Below are positions 1 to 9,250 of a stretch of 58,700 bases of DNA, in pieces. A program made the translations under genes and the position numbers. Source of the stretch: Planctomycetota bacterium. Lineage in GTDB: Bacteria > Planctomycetota > Phycisphaerae > UBA1845. The DNA is taken from contig JAJRWX010000052.1 in the NCBI GenBank assembly GCA_024276605.1, positions 1 to 58,700 on the forward strand. The letters run 5' to 3'. Below the pieces are notes generated by a model. That model had not been told where the DNA came from and searched no databases. It saw only the letters and a program-made list of their open reading frames with translations. Position 1 is the stretch's first letter. Every line of letters starts with the position of its first letter.

Positions 1-2
1 TG

Positions 3-749
3 GGGACCGAGCCTTCATGGCGCGGCGGGCGCAATCGAATGCCTTGGCGCAATCGTGTTTCATTTTTGACGCGCAGGCCAACAACGCGCATGGGTGTAGC
101 CTGGATATTTCGCAAGGCATTCTATGATTCCCAACGACATGAAGCCGGTATAGCGATAAGTGGTGCAGATACCCCGCAGCCGGCCTCGTTGGCTGCACTA
201 CACGGCATTCTAGCAGGTGACATACCCTTGCGTATTCAGGCGCGGCAGCAGCACGATATTTTAACTGCCTGCCGGCTCACCAAGGAATTTGGTCTGTCGT
301 TTGTTCTTGAAGAGGGCACTGAATCATACAAGTGTTTGGACGAAATCAAAGCACAACAGGTTCCTGTGATTTTTGGGCCATTGTATATCGATGCGCCGGG
401 TGCACGTGCGTATAGCTCTGAAGTAAAAGGTTCACGCTTGCATACCTTTCAGCGATTGCTTGCGCATGGTGTGCAGACAGCGCTTACGGCGCATGAATTA
501 CGGGATGAAGACGGTTTGGCTCGGCAAGCGATGTATGCCTTGCGGATGGGTGTACCGTTTGATGATGTGTTGCGTGCCGTGACACAGACTCCGGCGCAGT
601 TGCTTCGTATTAGTGATGATGTTGGCACATTGGAAGTCGGCAAACGCGGTGATTTGATTGTTTGGCAAGGACGTCCTTTTGGAGCTAATGCACAGCCGGT
701 TGTGGTGATGAGTGGCGGACGGATGGTTGTCGATCGGCGACCGTCATAG
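3..749 (+). CDS. amidohydrolase-like protein, 5' end outside window
   Basis: The reading frame is open from the first bases of the window, so the start lies upstream. What is visible is the C-terminal part of an amidohydrolase-fold (imidazolonepropionase-like) protein. It ends in the typical family close: a TPAQLLRISDDVGTLEVGKRGDLIVWQG stretch (about residues 185-215 of the visible part), which forms the last part of the barrel and the C-terminal beta-sandwich. The strand-5 and strand-6 positions, where active relatives have metal-binding histidines, read RIQARQQHD and FVLEEGTES, and no strand-8 Asp is evident. The metal site therefore looks degenerate. It is the first of six related genes reading in the same direction with short gaps. 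The fold call is safe; whether it has enzymatic activity is doubtful. Confidence 0.75.
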   Translation, partial: GTEPSWRGGRNRMPWRNRVSFLTRRPTTRMGVAWIFRKAFYDSQRHEAGIAISGADTPQPASLAALHGILAGDIPLRIQARQQHDILTACRLTKEFGLSFVLEEGTESYKCLDEIKAQQVPVIFGPLYIDAPGARAYSSEVKGSRLHTFQRLLAHGVQTALTAHELRDEDGLARQAMYALRMGVPFDDVLRAVTQTPAQLLRISDDVGTLEVGKRGDLIVWQGRPFGANAQPVVVMSGGRMVVDRRPS

Positions 750-806
750 CTTAAGGTTGGGATTGCCGGGCATTTAGGCGTAGTTACAGGTTTTGTGGGA
801 GGCGCA

Positions 807-2240
807 ATGACGGCCATGAAAAGAGTTACATGGGCTGGATTGATGGCATGGACGATCGGGAGCAGTCTCGTCTTGGCATCACCACCGGCTAAACTGGCGC
901 TACAGGGCGGGCGTATTATACCGGTCGTGGGCAAAGAGATTGCGTCCGGCACGATTTTGATCGAGCATGGTAAAATAGCCGCGGTCGGCCAAGACGTTGA
1001 GATTCCATATGATGCGATGGTGATTGATGTTAAGGGTAAGGTTCTTTTTCCCGGCATGGTTGATGCGCATTCATCTCGCGGATTGGACATACCGAACGAG
1101 CATTTACCGGTTACACCGTTCTTGGATGTGTACGATGCGCTTGATCCTTCCAGGTTGTATTTTGAAGATGCGTTGCGTGACGGTATTACATCGATTCATG
1201 TAATTGTGGCGAACAATTGTGTCATCGGTGGGGTGAGTCGTGTGGTGCATCCGATTGGGCGTACACCGCGTGAAATGACGCAAGGTGTACAGACGGCGTT
1301 GAAGCTTAGCGTTGCGCCCAAGCGTCGGTCTGATCGCATGGTGCAAATGGCCACGCTGCGTGAGACCTTTCTTGAGTTGTCCGATTATCTGGATGAATTA
1401 GCAGAAACGAAATACGAACAGTCTCTCGAAGATAAAGATGAAAAGATTGATGTCGGTCCGGATGAGGCGCGTGAGCGAGGTCGTAAACTGATTCGCAGCG
1501 ATGATTATGATGACAAGCACGCCAACTTGGTGAAACTTACGCGCGGTCAACTTGGTGCGTTCGTGTATTGTGAAACGGGTGGCGATGTCGGGCGGGCGAT
1601 TAAGCTGGCTAAGGATAACGGTTTTTTCGATCGTATGACGCTCGTACTAGGTTCTTCCTGTTATAAGGCTGTGGATGAAATCAAAGCGTCGAAGCGACCA
1701 GTGATACTCGGGCCGGAGCTGATTCATCGACAGCGAAATGCGGTGACGGGGGAAATTACCGAGACGTTTGTTCCAAAAGTTTTCGCCGATGCCCGCATAA
1801 AATTTTCACTGCTTCCTCATCCCAACGGCTCGTTAGGTGAGCGATACTTAAACTATCAGGCCGCTCGTTGTATTCGCAACGGGGTCACGCGAAAAAAAGC
1901 ATTGGCCGCTATTACGATCAATCCTGCACGGGCTATAGGGATGAAAGATCGTATTGGATCGCTCGAAGTTGGAAAACTGGCCAACATCGTCGTGTTTTCC
2001 GGTGATCCGCTGGACTTCAACAGTTGGGTCGATCAGGTGTACATCAACGGCATCCGTGCATATTCGCGGGATACGGATGTGCGGCTGAAGCGTTTATTTA
2101 GTGATGATGCTTCTGAAGTGCAACCGGTCGATGGTAAAGAGAAGCAAGACAAGGACGTTGTGGGTGAGCAGGTCAAGCCTGCCGGCCACGAGTCAGATGT
2201 GGACCCGAATGGTAGTGATGAGTCGAAACAGGGATCATAG
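807..2240 (+). CDS. exported amidohydrolase-fold protein, metal ligands missing
   Basis: About 477 aa. The ATG at 807 is preferred over an upstream in-frame GTG because GGGAGG lies just ahead of it. An N-terminal signal peptide ends near VLAS. The family's first landmark reads PGMVDAHSS (about residues 82-90), so the second His of the HxH metal motif is gone. The strand-5 and strand-6 positions read VYCETGGD and VLGSSCY without His, and the strand-8 region reads SLLPHPNG without the usual Asp. The C-terminal NPARAIGMKDRIGSLEVGK stretch is strongly conserved. By fold it belongs to the same family as its neighbours (established knowledge). Loss of the whole ligand set suggests a binding or scaffold role (inference). 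A charged tail of about 40 residues follows the domain. Confidence 0.8.
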   Translation: MTAMKRVTWAGLMAWTIGSSLVLASPPAKLALQGGRIIPVVGKEIASGTILIEHGKIAAVGQDVEIPYDAMVIDVKGKVLFPGMVDAHSSRGLDIPNEHLPVTPFLDVYDALDPSRLYFEDALRDGITSIHVIVANNCVIGGVSRVVHPIGRTPREMTQGVQTALKLSVAPKRRSDRMVQMATLRETFLELSDYLDELAETKYEQSLEDKDEKIDVGPDEARERGRKLIRSDDYDDKHANLVKLTRGQLGAFVYCETGGDVGRAIKLAKDNGFFDRMTLVLGSSCYKAVDEIKASKRPVILGPELIHRQRNAVTGEITETFVPKVFADARIKFSLLPHPNGSLGERYLNYQAARCIRNGVTRKKALAAITINPARAIGMKDRIGSLEVGKLANIVVFSGDPLDFNSWVDQVYINGIRAYSRDTDVRLKRLFSDDASEVQPVDGKEKQDKDVVGEQVKPAGHESDVDPNGSDESKQGS

Positions 2241-2244
2241 ATTG

Positions 2245-5061
2245 ATGAATCGGATTGACTCACGCTATTCGTGCTTTGTATCTGCCGATTTTCGCGCGAA
2301 CATCATATCGCATGTACGTGTTTCTTGCATGATAATGGTGATGACAGTCATGTTGCTACCTGTCACCGTTTATGCGGAAGATCATGCGTCATTTACGCTT
2401 ACAGCCAAGCGTGTGATCACTGCAGATGCGCGTGGCGTATGGTCTTATGAACCTGGTATGGTGATCGTTCGGCAGGGGAAAATTGTTGCCGTGGGCGATG
2501 CCTTGAAGCTACAACCACCGGACGATCTACGACTCATTGAATTTCCAGATGCTACGATCATGCCGGGGCTTGTGTGTGCTGCCGGTAAAATGATCCCCTC
2601 GCATACGGGGGATGAATCGGTGGCCGGGGGGTATGAGGCGATAGATAGTTTTGATCCTTACGGCTCTTATGAATCATCGCTGGCTGGTGGTGTGACGACG
2701 GTTCATCTTAGTCCCGGGCTTCATCGTTTGCTGTCGGGACAAGGTGCGGTAGTTAAACTCGGCGGTCCGCGAGATGATATGATATTACTGCGTCAGGCTG
2801 ACTTGACCGTTAGTTTTTTACAAGACGCGACCAACCCGCCACTTGATGTGAATTATCAGACACCATCTTCTTCTGATGTTGCTATCGTGCCGGGGGTACG
2901 ACAGCGTCCAAGCTCCAGAATGGGTATGTCGCTTGGATTGGACGAAGCGATCGAACGAATGACGGAAAAGGGGACCGGCTTTCATGGTATGTCACTTGGC
3001 CAAGCGTGGCATGCGAAAACGCCGTTGCGGATTTATGCTGAGCGAGCCGTCGATCTAAAAGCAGCGAGCAGCTATCTCAAACAACATGGTCGCAGTGGTT
3101 ATCTTGTCGGTGGTCGTGAAGCAGGTATGGTCGCTGAGTTGTTGGGCGATAACGGCGTGCCGGTAGTTTATCAGCTGGGTTCTGCTTTGCGCGGCCTGAT
3201 CGATGACATCGGGTTTGATCCCGAGGCGATTGATGCCGACCTTACGGCATTACGTAGGCTATCATCGACGCCCATAACCTTGGCCGTGTCGCCGGGGCTT
3301 CCGGTTGGTGATTTGCGTGTAGCTTCCGGACTGGCGCAGCGGGCCGGCTTTTCAGAGCAGCAGGTGATTCAGGCTATTACCTCTCGGCCTGCCGAAGTGC
3401 TTGGTGTGCAGGATCGTGTAGGTGCGATTGCGGTGGGGCGAGATGCTGATCTAGTTGTTTTGTCGGGTGGTGCATTGTCTACATCGAGTCATGTGCGGCG
3501 TGTTTATATTGGTGGTGAGCTAGCCTATGAAGCGCCTCAAGCGAAGGCTATTGTGGTGCATGCCGACGTGGTTTGGGTAAGTCCTGATGAACAGTTTGAA
3601 CATGGCGCTGTGCTGATTGAGGATGGGAAAATATCCGCGGTTGGGAAAACCGTACCACATCCACCTTTTGCCAAAGTGATTGAAGGTGGACCGGGTTCTT
3701 ACGTGACGCCTGGCTTTATTGATGCGCGCGGACATCTTGGTTTGGATGGCGATGAGAGTGCACCCGGCCCTGAGATTTCTCTATCGCGTATTATTGGTGT
3801 AGCGGGAGAGCCTGATTTGCGCGTAGCTGCATCCGGCGTAACGTCGGTGATGTTATCTCCGTATGCAGCCTCATCGCAGGGATCACAAGTTTCTCTTATT
3901 AAAACCGCCGGCCAACTGCGAAAGCATCGCACGGTACGTGATACTGCGGGTGTGTTCTTTGACATGGTAGGTCAAGATCCAAGCAAGATTGTGGAGTCGT
4001 TAAATAAGCGATTAGAAGCCGGGAAGAAGTACCTGGAAAAATGGAAGAAATATGAAAAAGAATTAGCTGAGTGGAAAGAGAAGCGGGCCAAAGGTGAGGC
4101 TGTCAATGGTAAGCCCGCAAGCGAGGAGACTGCGGAAACTCCCTCCGAAGCTGATCCAATAACGGGAACATGGTCGGTCACCATCAGTGGAGGTCCACTG
4201 CCGGAGCCTCAGACGGCCAACTTAAGACTGAAGTTGGACGGCACTGATGTAGAAGGTCGTATATCCGTACCCGGTGCGCCGGAAGAGTTGAAAGTGTCGG
4301 GTACATTTGAGGACAATCATCTTTCCATAGAAATCTTGCTGGATATAGAAGAAATTGGAAATCCATCGATCGAAGCTGACCTTGTTGAAGAAGACCATCT
4401 GGTTGGCAAAGTACTCGTTGAGGGGATGGAAATTGATTTTGATGCTACACGTACTGACAAGAATGATGTGCAGTTTAAGGTAGTCAAACGCAAAACACGC
4501 GGTAAAGATGGTCGTCCACTACCGCCAAAGGTTGAAGCATCGCTAGAACCATTGCGCCAGGTATTGGAAAAGAAGATTCCTATCGTTACGTCGGTGAGTA
4601 CGGCGGCTGAAATCGCTTCGGTGCTGAAGGTGGCGAAAGATTTTGAACTTCATGTCGTGCTTGTTGGGGCTGAGCATGCGGCGGTTCATACTTCGAAACT
4701 CATCGAAAAAAATGTTGGCGTGATCTTACCCAAGCAGGTGGTGCGGTGGCGCAACAATCAGCGATATCATCAGGCAGACGATTTGAGTCGACAAGGCGTG
4801 ATGATTGCTTTTCAGAGCGATGGCGAGGATAGCGCTGGATCGCTGCCCTTGGTTGGTTTGCATGCCGTGGAGCGCGGGATGTCAGCTGATGCTGCGCTAG
4901 CGGCTTTTACAACGAATCCCGCAAAAATGTTTCATGTACAAGACCGGGTAGGGGCGTTACAGGTTGGGCTTGATGCCGATCTGGTTATCTTTAGCGGTCA
5001 TCCATTCGAACTACGGAGCCGAGTGATTCGTGTGATGATCAATGGAGAAGAAGTGAAATGA
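2245..5061 (+). CDS. exported tandem amidohydrolase-fold fusion with inserted beta domain
   Basis: About 938 aa from the ATG at 2245, four bases after the previous stop; an ATG at 2329 directly before a hydrophobic signal segment is the alternative. Two amidohydrolase-like units lie in one chain. Unit 1 has the landmark IMPGLVCAAGK and ends with a VQDRVGAIAVGRDADLVV-type close. Unit 2 has TPGFIDARGHLG and a VQDRVGALQVGLDADLVI-type close. Neither keeps HxH, the later histidines or the strand-8 Asp in a recognisable place. Between strands of unit 2 sits a Lys/Glu-rich likely coiled coil (about residues 585-640), then a region of about 110 residues starting GTWSVTISGG that looks like a small beta-barrel domain. 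It overlaps the next gene by four bases (ATGA). Confidence 0.78.
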   Translation: MNRIDSRYSCFVSADFRANIISHVRVSCMIMVMTVMLLPVTVYAEDHASFTLTAKRVITADARGVWSYEPGMVIVRQGKIVAVGDALKLQPPDDLRLIEFPDATIMPGLVCAAGKMIPSHTGDESVAGGYEAIDSFDPYGSYESSLAGGVTTVHLSPGLHRLLSGQGAVVKLGGPRDDMILLRQADLTVSFLQDATNPPLDVNYQTPSSSDVAIVPGVRQRPSSRMGMSLGLDEAIERMTEKGTGFHGMSLGQAWHAKTPLRIYAERAVDLKAASSYLKQHGRSGYLVGGREAGMVAELLGDNGVPVVYQLGSALRGLIDDIGFDPEAIDADLTALRRLSSTPITLAVSPGLPVGDLRVASGLAQRAGFSEQQVIQAITSRPAEVLGVQDRVGAIAVGRDADLVVLSGGALSTSSHVRRVYIGGELAYEAPQAKAIVVHADVVWVSPDEQFEHGAVLIEDGKISAVGKTVPHPPFAKVIEGGPGSYVTPGFIDARGHLGLDGDESAPGPEISLSRIIGVAGEPDLRVAASGVTSVMLSPYAASSQGSQVSLIKTAGQLRKHRTVRDTAGVFFDMVGQDPSKIVESLNKRLEAGKKYLEKWKKYEKELAEWKEKRAKGEAVNGKPASEETAETPSEADPITGTWSVTISGGPLPEPQTANLRLKLDGTDVEGRISVPGAPEELKVSGTFEDNHLSIEILLDIEEIGNPSIEADLVEEDHLVGKVLVEGMEIDFDATRTDKNDVQFKVVKRKTRGKDGRPLPPKVEASLEPLRQVLEKKIPIVTSVSTAAEIASVLKVAKDFELHVVLVGAEHAAVHTSKLIEKNVGVILPKQVVRWRNNQRYHQADDLSRQGVMIAFQSDGEDSAGSLPLVGLHAVERGMSADAALAAFTTNPAKMFHVQDRVGALQVGLDADLVIFSGHPFELRSRVIRVMINGEEVK

Positions 5062-6329
5062 ACGCAGATCATGCAGGTTTAGGAAAGGCGTGGGTGATTG
5101 CGCTGGTGATTGCGATTCACTTAGGTGGTGCTCTACGGGTAACGGCGGGAGAAACGCAGGGGCAAAGTAAGCGCTTTGCTGTGCGTGCTGGAAAAGTTAT
5201 CACCATGGACGACACCGATTCTGTCGTGAACAATGCGGTGATTCTCATTCGTGATGGCAAAATCGAACGAGTTGGTGAAGCCTCGAAGATCAGAATCCCC
5301 CACGGATATCGTGTGATCGATGCCCTGGACCGATGGGTTGTTCCGGGTTTGATTGATTGCCATAACCATACCGCCGGTTCGTTGATGGACCTTAACGATA
5401 TGATCTATCTGACCAATCCCGGGTTGCGAACACTTGAAACCGTGATGCCGGAAAGTGAAAATATCAAGCAGGGCCGTGCCGGGGGTGTGACATCCGTACT
5501 GCTTATCCCCGGTAGTGGTACCAACATGAGTGGATTCGGTACGGTAACGAAAATGGGCGGCGATTCGGTAGACGACATGGTTATGCGTTCTCCCGGTTCG
5601 CTGAAAATCGCCCAGGCCGGCAATCCGGAATGGTATTGGTTTGGTGTCGGTCGCAGTTACATGAACTATAACACACGACAAACACTGACGAAGGCTAAAG
5701 CGTACCATGAGGCATGGCAAACGTATGAATCCGGAAAAAGTAGTCATGAACCGGCATACGACCCGATTTACGAGGGCTTTCGAGGTTTATTTTCTCGAAC
5801 ATACCCGGTGTCCGTGCATACACAGATTTATCAGGTCGTGATGACCACCGTCGATATGCTGACCAACAAGTTTAGTCTTCGCACGGTGTTGGATCATTGC
5901 ACATTTGATGGGTTCAAAGTGGCACCGCAAGTGACCAAAACGGATGCTTATACGATCAATGGGCCAAGGCAATATTGGTTTGATCGCAGTCAGCGCAAGA
6001 TGCACGGCAATGCCGCTCGTTGGTGGCAGGGCGGTGTGCATAAGTTAGGGATTAACACGGACGCGCCGGTCGTTCCGCAAGAGGAGCTTCCTTATCAAGC
6101 GGCGATGGCTTGTTGGTATGGGTGGCAATCGTATCCGGCGCTACGTGGTCTGACGCGCATACCTGCGGAAGCCTTGTTGGTAGATCAGCGTATTGGTTCG
6201 ATTGAAGTTGGTAAGGACGCGGACTTGGGCATTTGGACGGGCGATCCGATCGATCCTCGTTCTTCCTGTGAACTGACGATGATCAATGGCCGAATTGTCT
6301 ATGATGCTTCAGTAAGGAGGCGATTCTAG
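5058..6329 (+). CDS. exported metal-dependent amidohydrolase, active site intact
   Basis: 423 aa with an N-terminal signal peptide (hydrophobic residues about 11-30). This is the only member of the cluster that keeps the metal-binding residues of amidohydrolases: HxH at H102/H104 in PGLIDCHNH, His254 in SVHTQ, His280 in LDHCTF, and Asp335 in INTDAP. The C-terminal close (RIGSIEVGKDADLGIWTGDP) matches imidazolonepropionase-like and prolidase-like family members. It probably hydrolyses an amide or cyclic amide bond in the periplasm; the substrate cannot be read from sequence. Its ATG overlaps the previous stop, and the next gene starts directly after its TAG, so translation is likely coupled along the operon. 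Confidence 0.85.
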   Translation: MNADHAGLGKAWVIALVIAIHLGGALRVTAGETQGQSKRFAVRAGKVITMDDTDSVVNNAVILIRDGKIERVGEASKIRIPHGYRVIDALDRWVVPGLIDCHNHTAGSLMDLNDMIYLTNPGLRTLETVMPESENIKQGRAGGVTSVLLIPGSGTNMSGFGTVTKMGGDSVDDMVMRSPGSLKIAQAGNPEWYWFGVGRSYMNYNTRQTLTKAKAYHEAWQTYESGKSSHEPAYDPIYEGFRGLFSRTYPVSVHTQIYQVVMTTVDMLTNKFSLRTVLDHCTFDGFKVAPQVTKTDAYTINGPRQYWFDRSQRKMHGNAARWWQGGVHKLGINTDAPVVPQEELPYQAAMACWYGWQSYPALRGLTRIPAEALLVDQRIGSIEVGKDADLGIWTGDPIDPRSSCELTMINGRIVYDASVRRRF

Positions 6330-7790
6330 ATGGCACGAATGGCCAAACAGACTGAGAGTGTCATGACTAAGGCATCCCCGAGGCGACGGTCTTGCAGGAT
6401 GCCGTGTTGGTCGGCGATTATGATATGGGTTGCGTACTATGCATCGACGCAAGTTACGCTTGCCTCTGAAGACGGCAAGCCTGTGTACGTCGTTGTGAAA
6501 GCGGCTCGCGTGATTACAGTTTCCGGTGAGGAATTTTCTCCCGGTGTAATTGTCATTGAGGATGGGCAAATACAAGCTGTAGGGTCCGGCCTGGAATATC
6601 CCGCTTCTGCTAAAGTGATTAAAGCACCGCGTGAAACGGTGACGCCGGGGCTGGTTCATCCTCGATCTCGCTATGGCCTGTCGTCTTATCGGCGAACAGG
6701 TGTTCATGGCGATCAATCCGCTGAGTCTGAGATTTATCTTGTCGAACAGGATTTTGAAGAATTTTTGCGTGCCGGGTTTACCTCGGTCGGTTTTGTGCCT
6801 GATGGAGAAGGGATTGTGGGTGTCGCGTCGGCATACAGGACAGCCGGGGATGACGATGTCCGCCTACTCAAGGCAGATGCTTATGTTTATGCGGTACCGA
6901 ATTGGCGTGCCCAGGGTAAAAAAAGCTTACGCGGCGCGTTCAAGAAAGCGCAAGAGGAAATCGACAAAGTAGAGAATGCACGTAAGGAGTGGGAAGAGAA
7001 AAAGAAGCAAGCGGAGGAAGCCAAGAAGAAACAAGAAGAAGATGCGCCGGAAGATAAGCCTGAGGAAGGTGATGGCGATGATGATGATACGCGCTACAAC
7101 GTTATTCCCAACCAACGATCGTTGAACGGTGAGGAAGAACAGGAGAGGGAGACGGCGGATGGGGAGGGTGAAAGCGAAAAAAAGAAAGAAGAGGCCTTTG
7201 TTCCTCCTAAGATTGATCCGAAATATCAGCCGCTCGTGGATATGATTCAGCAAAAAGAGGGCGCTCGCATGTTGATCAAGTTGGATAGGGCTGCGGATCT
7301 GTTGCATATGTTCGATGCGCTGGAAGTATATGATGATCTGGTGGTTGATGTCGAATACATCAGCCGCCGACGTACATCAGATTTACATCAGGTTATTGAC
7401 AAAATCGGTGACAAGAAACTTCGTATCTTACTTTCACCAAACATGAATTATTTACCTTATACCACGTTCAGATATAACGCTGCAGCTGAGCTAGTACGGG
7501 CAGGGGCAACCATAGCCATCGCGCCTGCCCGCGATATACGTATAGAGTTACGGCGCTTCAACCAACATATAGCTGGTCTGGTTCGTGCCGGGCTGGATGA
7601 CACTGATGCCTTGCGGGCAGTAACGCTTGAGCCGGCTACTTTGATGGGGATAGACAAAGAGGTTGGTTCCATTGAGAAAGGCAAGGCTGCGGACCTTGTT
7701 TTTTGGGATGGTGATCCATTGGACCCTCATGGGAAAGTAAACCGCGTGATGATCTTGGGTGATATAGTGTGGCAGGCGGATAAATCGTGA
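6330..7790 (+). CDS. exported amidohydrolase-fold protein with acidic coiled-coil insertion
   Basis: 486 aa. The ATG at 6330 directly follows the upstream stop and has a strong AAGGAGG nine bases before it, lying inside the end of the previous gene. An N-terminal hydrophobic segment (about residues 24-46) ends near LASE. The HxH landmark is replaced by PGLVHPRSRYG. A long charged insertion (about residues 195-290), rich in Lys/Glu and then Asp/Glu, probably forms a coiled coil plus a disordered acidic loop. The later half keeps the family close (EPATLMGIDKEVGSIEKGKAADLVFWDG). No metal ligand set can be found, so this is a probable pseudoenzyme. Low-complexity insertions of this kind are also seen in two neighbours. 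Confidence 0.78.
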   Translation: MARMAKQTESVMTKASPRRRSCRMPCWSAIMIWVAYYASTQVTLASEDGKPVYVVVKAARVITVSGEEFSPGVIVIEDGQIQAVGSGLEYPASAKVIKAPRETVTPGLVHPRSRYGLSSYRRTGVHGDQSAESEIYLVEQDFEEFLRAGFTSVGFVPDGEGIVGVASAYRTAGDDDVRLLKADAYVYAVPNWRAQGKKSLRGAFKKAQEEIDKVENARKEWEEKKKQAEEAKKKQEEDAPEDKPEEGDGDDDDTRYNVIPNQRSLNGEEEQERETADGEGESEKKKEEAFVPPKIDPKYQPLVDMIQQKEGARMLIKLDRAADLLHMFDALEVYDDLVVDVEYISRRRTSDLHQVIDKIGDKKLRILLSPNMNYLPYTTFRYNAAAELVRAGATIAIAPARDIRIELRRFNQHIAGLVRAGLDDTDALRAVTLEPATLMGIDKEVGSIEKGKAADLVFWDGDPLDPHGKVNRVMILGDIVWQADKS

Positions 7791-9145
7791 TGAGCAGAGT
7801 AGCCATGAAAATCAGTAACTTATGTCGACTGCTCGTTATGATGTCACTCATGGCTGTGCCTACTTGGGGATTCAGCGGCGAGGGCGATAAGGAAGCTGTT
7901 AAAGCGAAGACCTCACAAGACGCTCCTGATAACGAAGAGAAAGAAAAGAAACCCAAAAAGGAAGATCGATATTTTCTACTCAGCGGCGGCACCTTGCATA
8001 CGGTGACGGATGGGGTACTTCGTGATGTCTCTATTCTCTGTAAAAACGGAAAAATTATTGAGATTGGTCGAGGTATAAATCCTCCGGAAGATACACAGAC
8101 TCTTGATGCATCCGGGTATCATATTTATCCCGGTTTGGTCGCTGTAGATAGTGGCGGTATTTTCGGCACTTCGCCGGAAAATTCCACTAACGTTTTCTCT
8201 TTACAGATGACTTTAGCTTTAGCGGGGGGGATTACCACAGCAGCGACTGGCAATCATGCAGCTAAGCTTACCTTTGGTTCGACGGAAGGTTTGCTTATTA
8301 AGCGAGACCTATTCAAACCTTTGCGATACTCAACTTTAGAACCAAATGCCAAATATGAACTGCGCGCAAAATTTGAAAAGGTCAGGCAGTACATTCGCGA
8401 TTACGAAACCTATCTAGAAGAAAAGAAGAAAGATGATGATGCTGAGGAGCCGGATAAGGAGTGGCTCAAGGGTCAGTACGAAACTTGTTTCACACTGCTA
8501 AAACGTGACGCGGTGGCTAAGTTTACAGCCAATACTGCCCATGAACTGCTGGACATTTGTGATCTGGTGTCAACGTATGGTTTTGATGCGGTTATCTTTG
8601 GGGCTGTTGAAGGGTGGACGGTTGCCCCACAAATTGCACGGGCGAATGTATCCGTCGTGGTGACACCGCGTCGACGTGTAAACCGAGATGAACGACTCAA
8701 TCGTGCGAATGGTTCAAGTATCGAAAACGCTGCGATACTTCATGGCTATGGTGTGCCGATAGCGATTATTCCAGGTAATACCTCGGTGACGTTATGGGGG
8801 TTAGCCGGGCGTGATTTGTTTCATCTAAACATGGAAGCTGCGTTCGCCGTGCGTGGCGGACTATCTGATAGTGATGCCTTGAGAGCGATTACAATCGATG
8901 CAGCGCGACTTCTGGGCATTGATCATCGTGTGGGGTCTATCGAAATAGGCAAGGACGCGGATTTTGCGATTACAGACGGCGACATATTACATTACATGTC
9001 GCTTGTTCGTTGGACGGTGGTCAATGGTGAAATCGTGTATGATAAGACCAAAGATACGCTATTTGATCACATTCGCCCTGACGGAAAGTTAGACTCACCA
9101 CCTCCCGATGACTATTGGCCTAGAAGTTTAGGTGACGATCAATAG
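7790..9145 (+). CDS. exported amidohydrolase-fold protein, last gene of the cluster
   Basis: About 451 aa. The ATG at 7790 overlaps the previous TGA (TGATG); an ATG at 7805 is also possible. A signal peptide ending near TWGFS is followed by a short Lys/Glu-rich linker. The HxH landmark is changed to YPGLVAVDSGG. A small charged helix lies around residues 205-225 (EEKKKDDDAEE). The C-terminal close is well kept (DAARLLGIDHRVGSIEIGKDADFAI). As in most of this cluster, metal ligands are not recognisable. The next gene is on the opposite strand, so the operon ends here. Confidence 0.78.
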   Translation: MSRVAMKISNLCRLLVMMSLMAVPTWGFSGEGDKEAVKAKTSQDAPDNEEKEKKPKKEDRYFLLSGGTLHTVTDGVLRDVSILCKNGKIIEIGRGINPPEDTQTLDASGYHIYPGLVAVDSGGIFGTSPENSTNVFSLQMTLALAGGITTAATGNHAAKLTFGSTEGLLIKRDLFKPLRYSTLEPNAKYELRAKFEKVRQYIRDYETYLEEKKKDDDAEEPDKEWLKGQYETCFTLLKRDAVAKFTANTAHELLDICDLVSTYGFDAVIFGAVEGWTVAPQIARANVSVVVTPRRRVNRDERLNRANGSSIENAAILHGYGVPIAIIPGNTSVTLWGLAGRDLFHLNMEAAFAVRGGLSDSDALRAITIDAARLLGIDHRVGSIEIGKDADFAITDGDILHYMSLVRWTVVNGEIVYDKTKDTLFDHIRPDGKLDSPPPDDYWPRSLGDDQ

Positions 9146-9250
9146 CACTTACTTCAATCTTGCCCAAACGCTATGAAGACGTTTTCTGATGACTGGCCGT
9201 TGTGATGATCGTATATGCGTCTTTGTGTGATGACTCGGCACGCTGACGAT

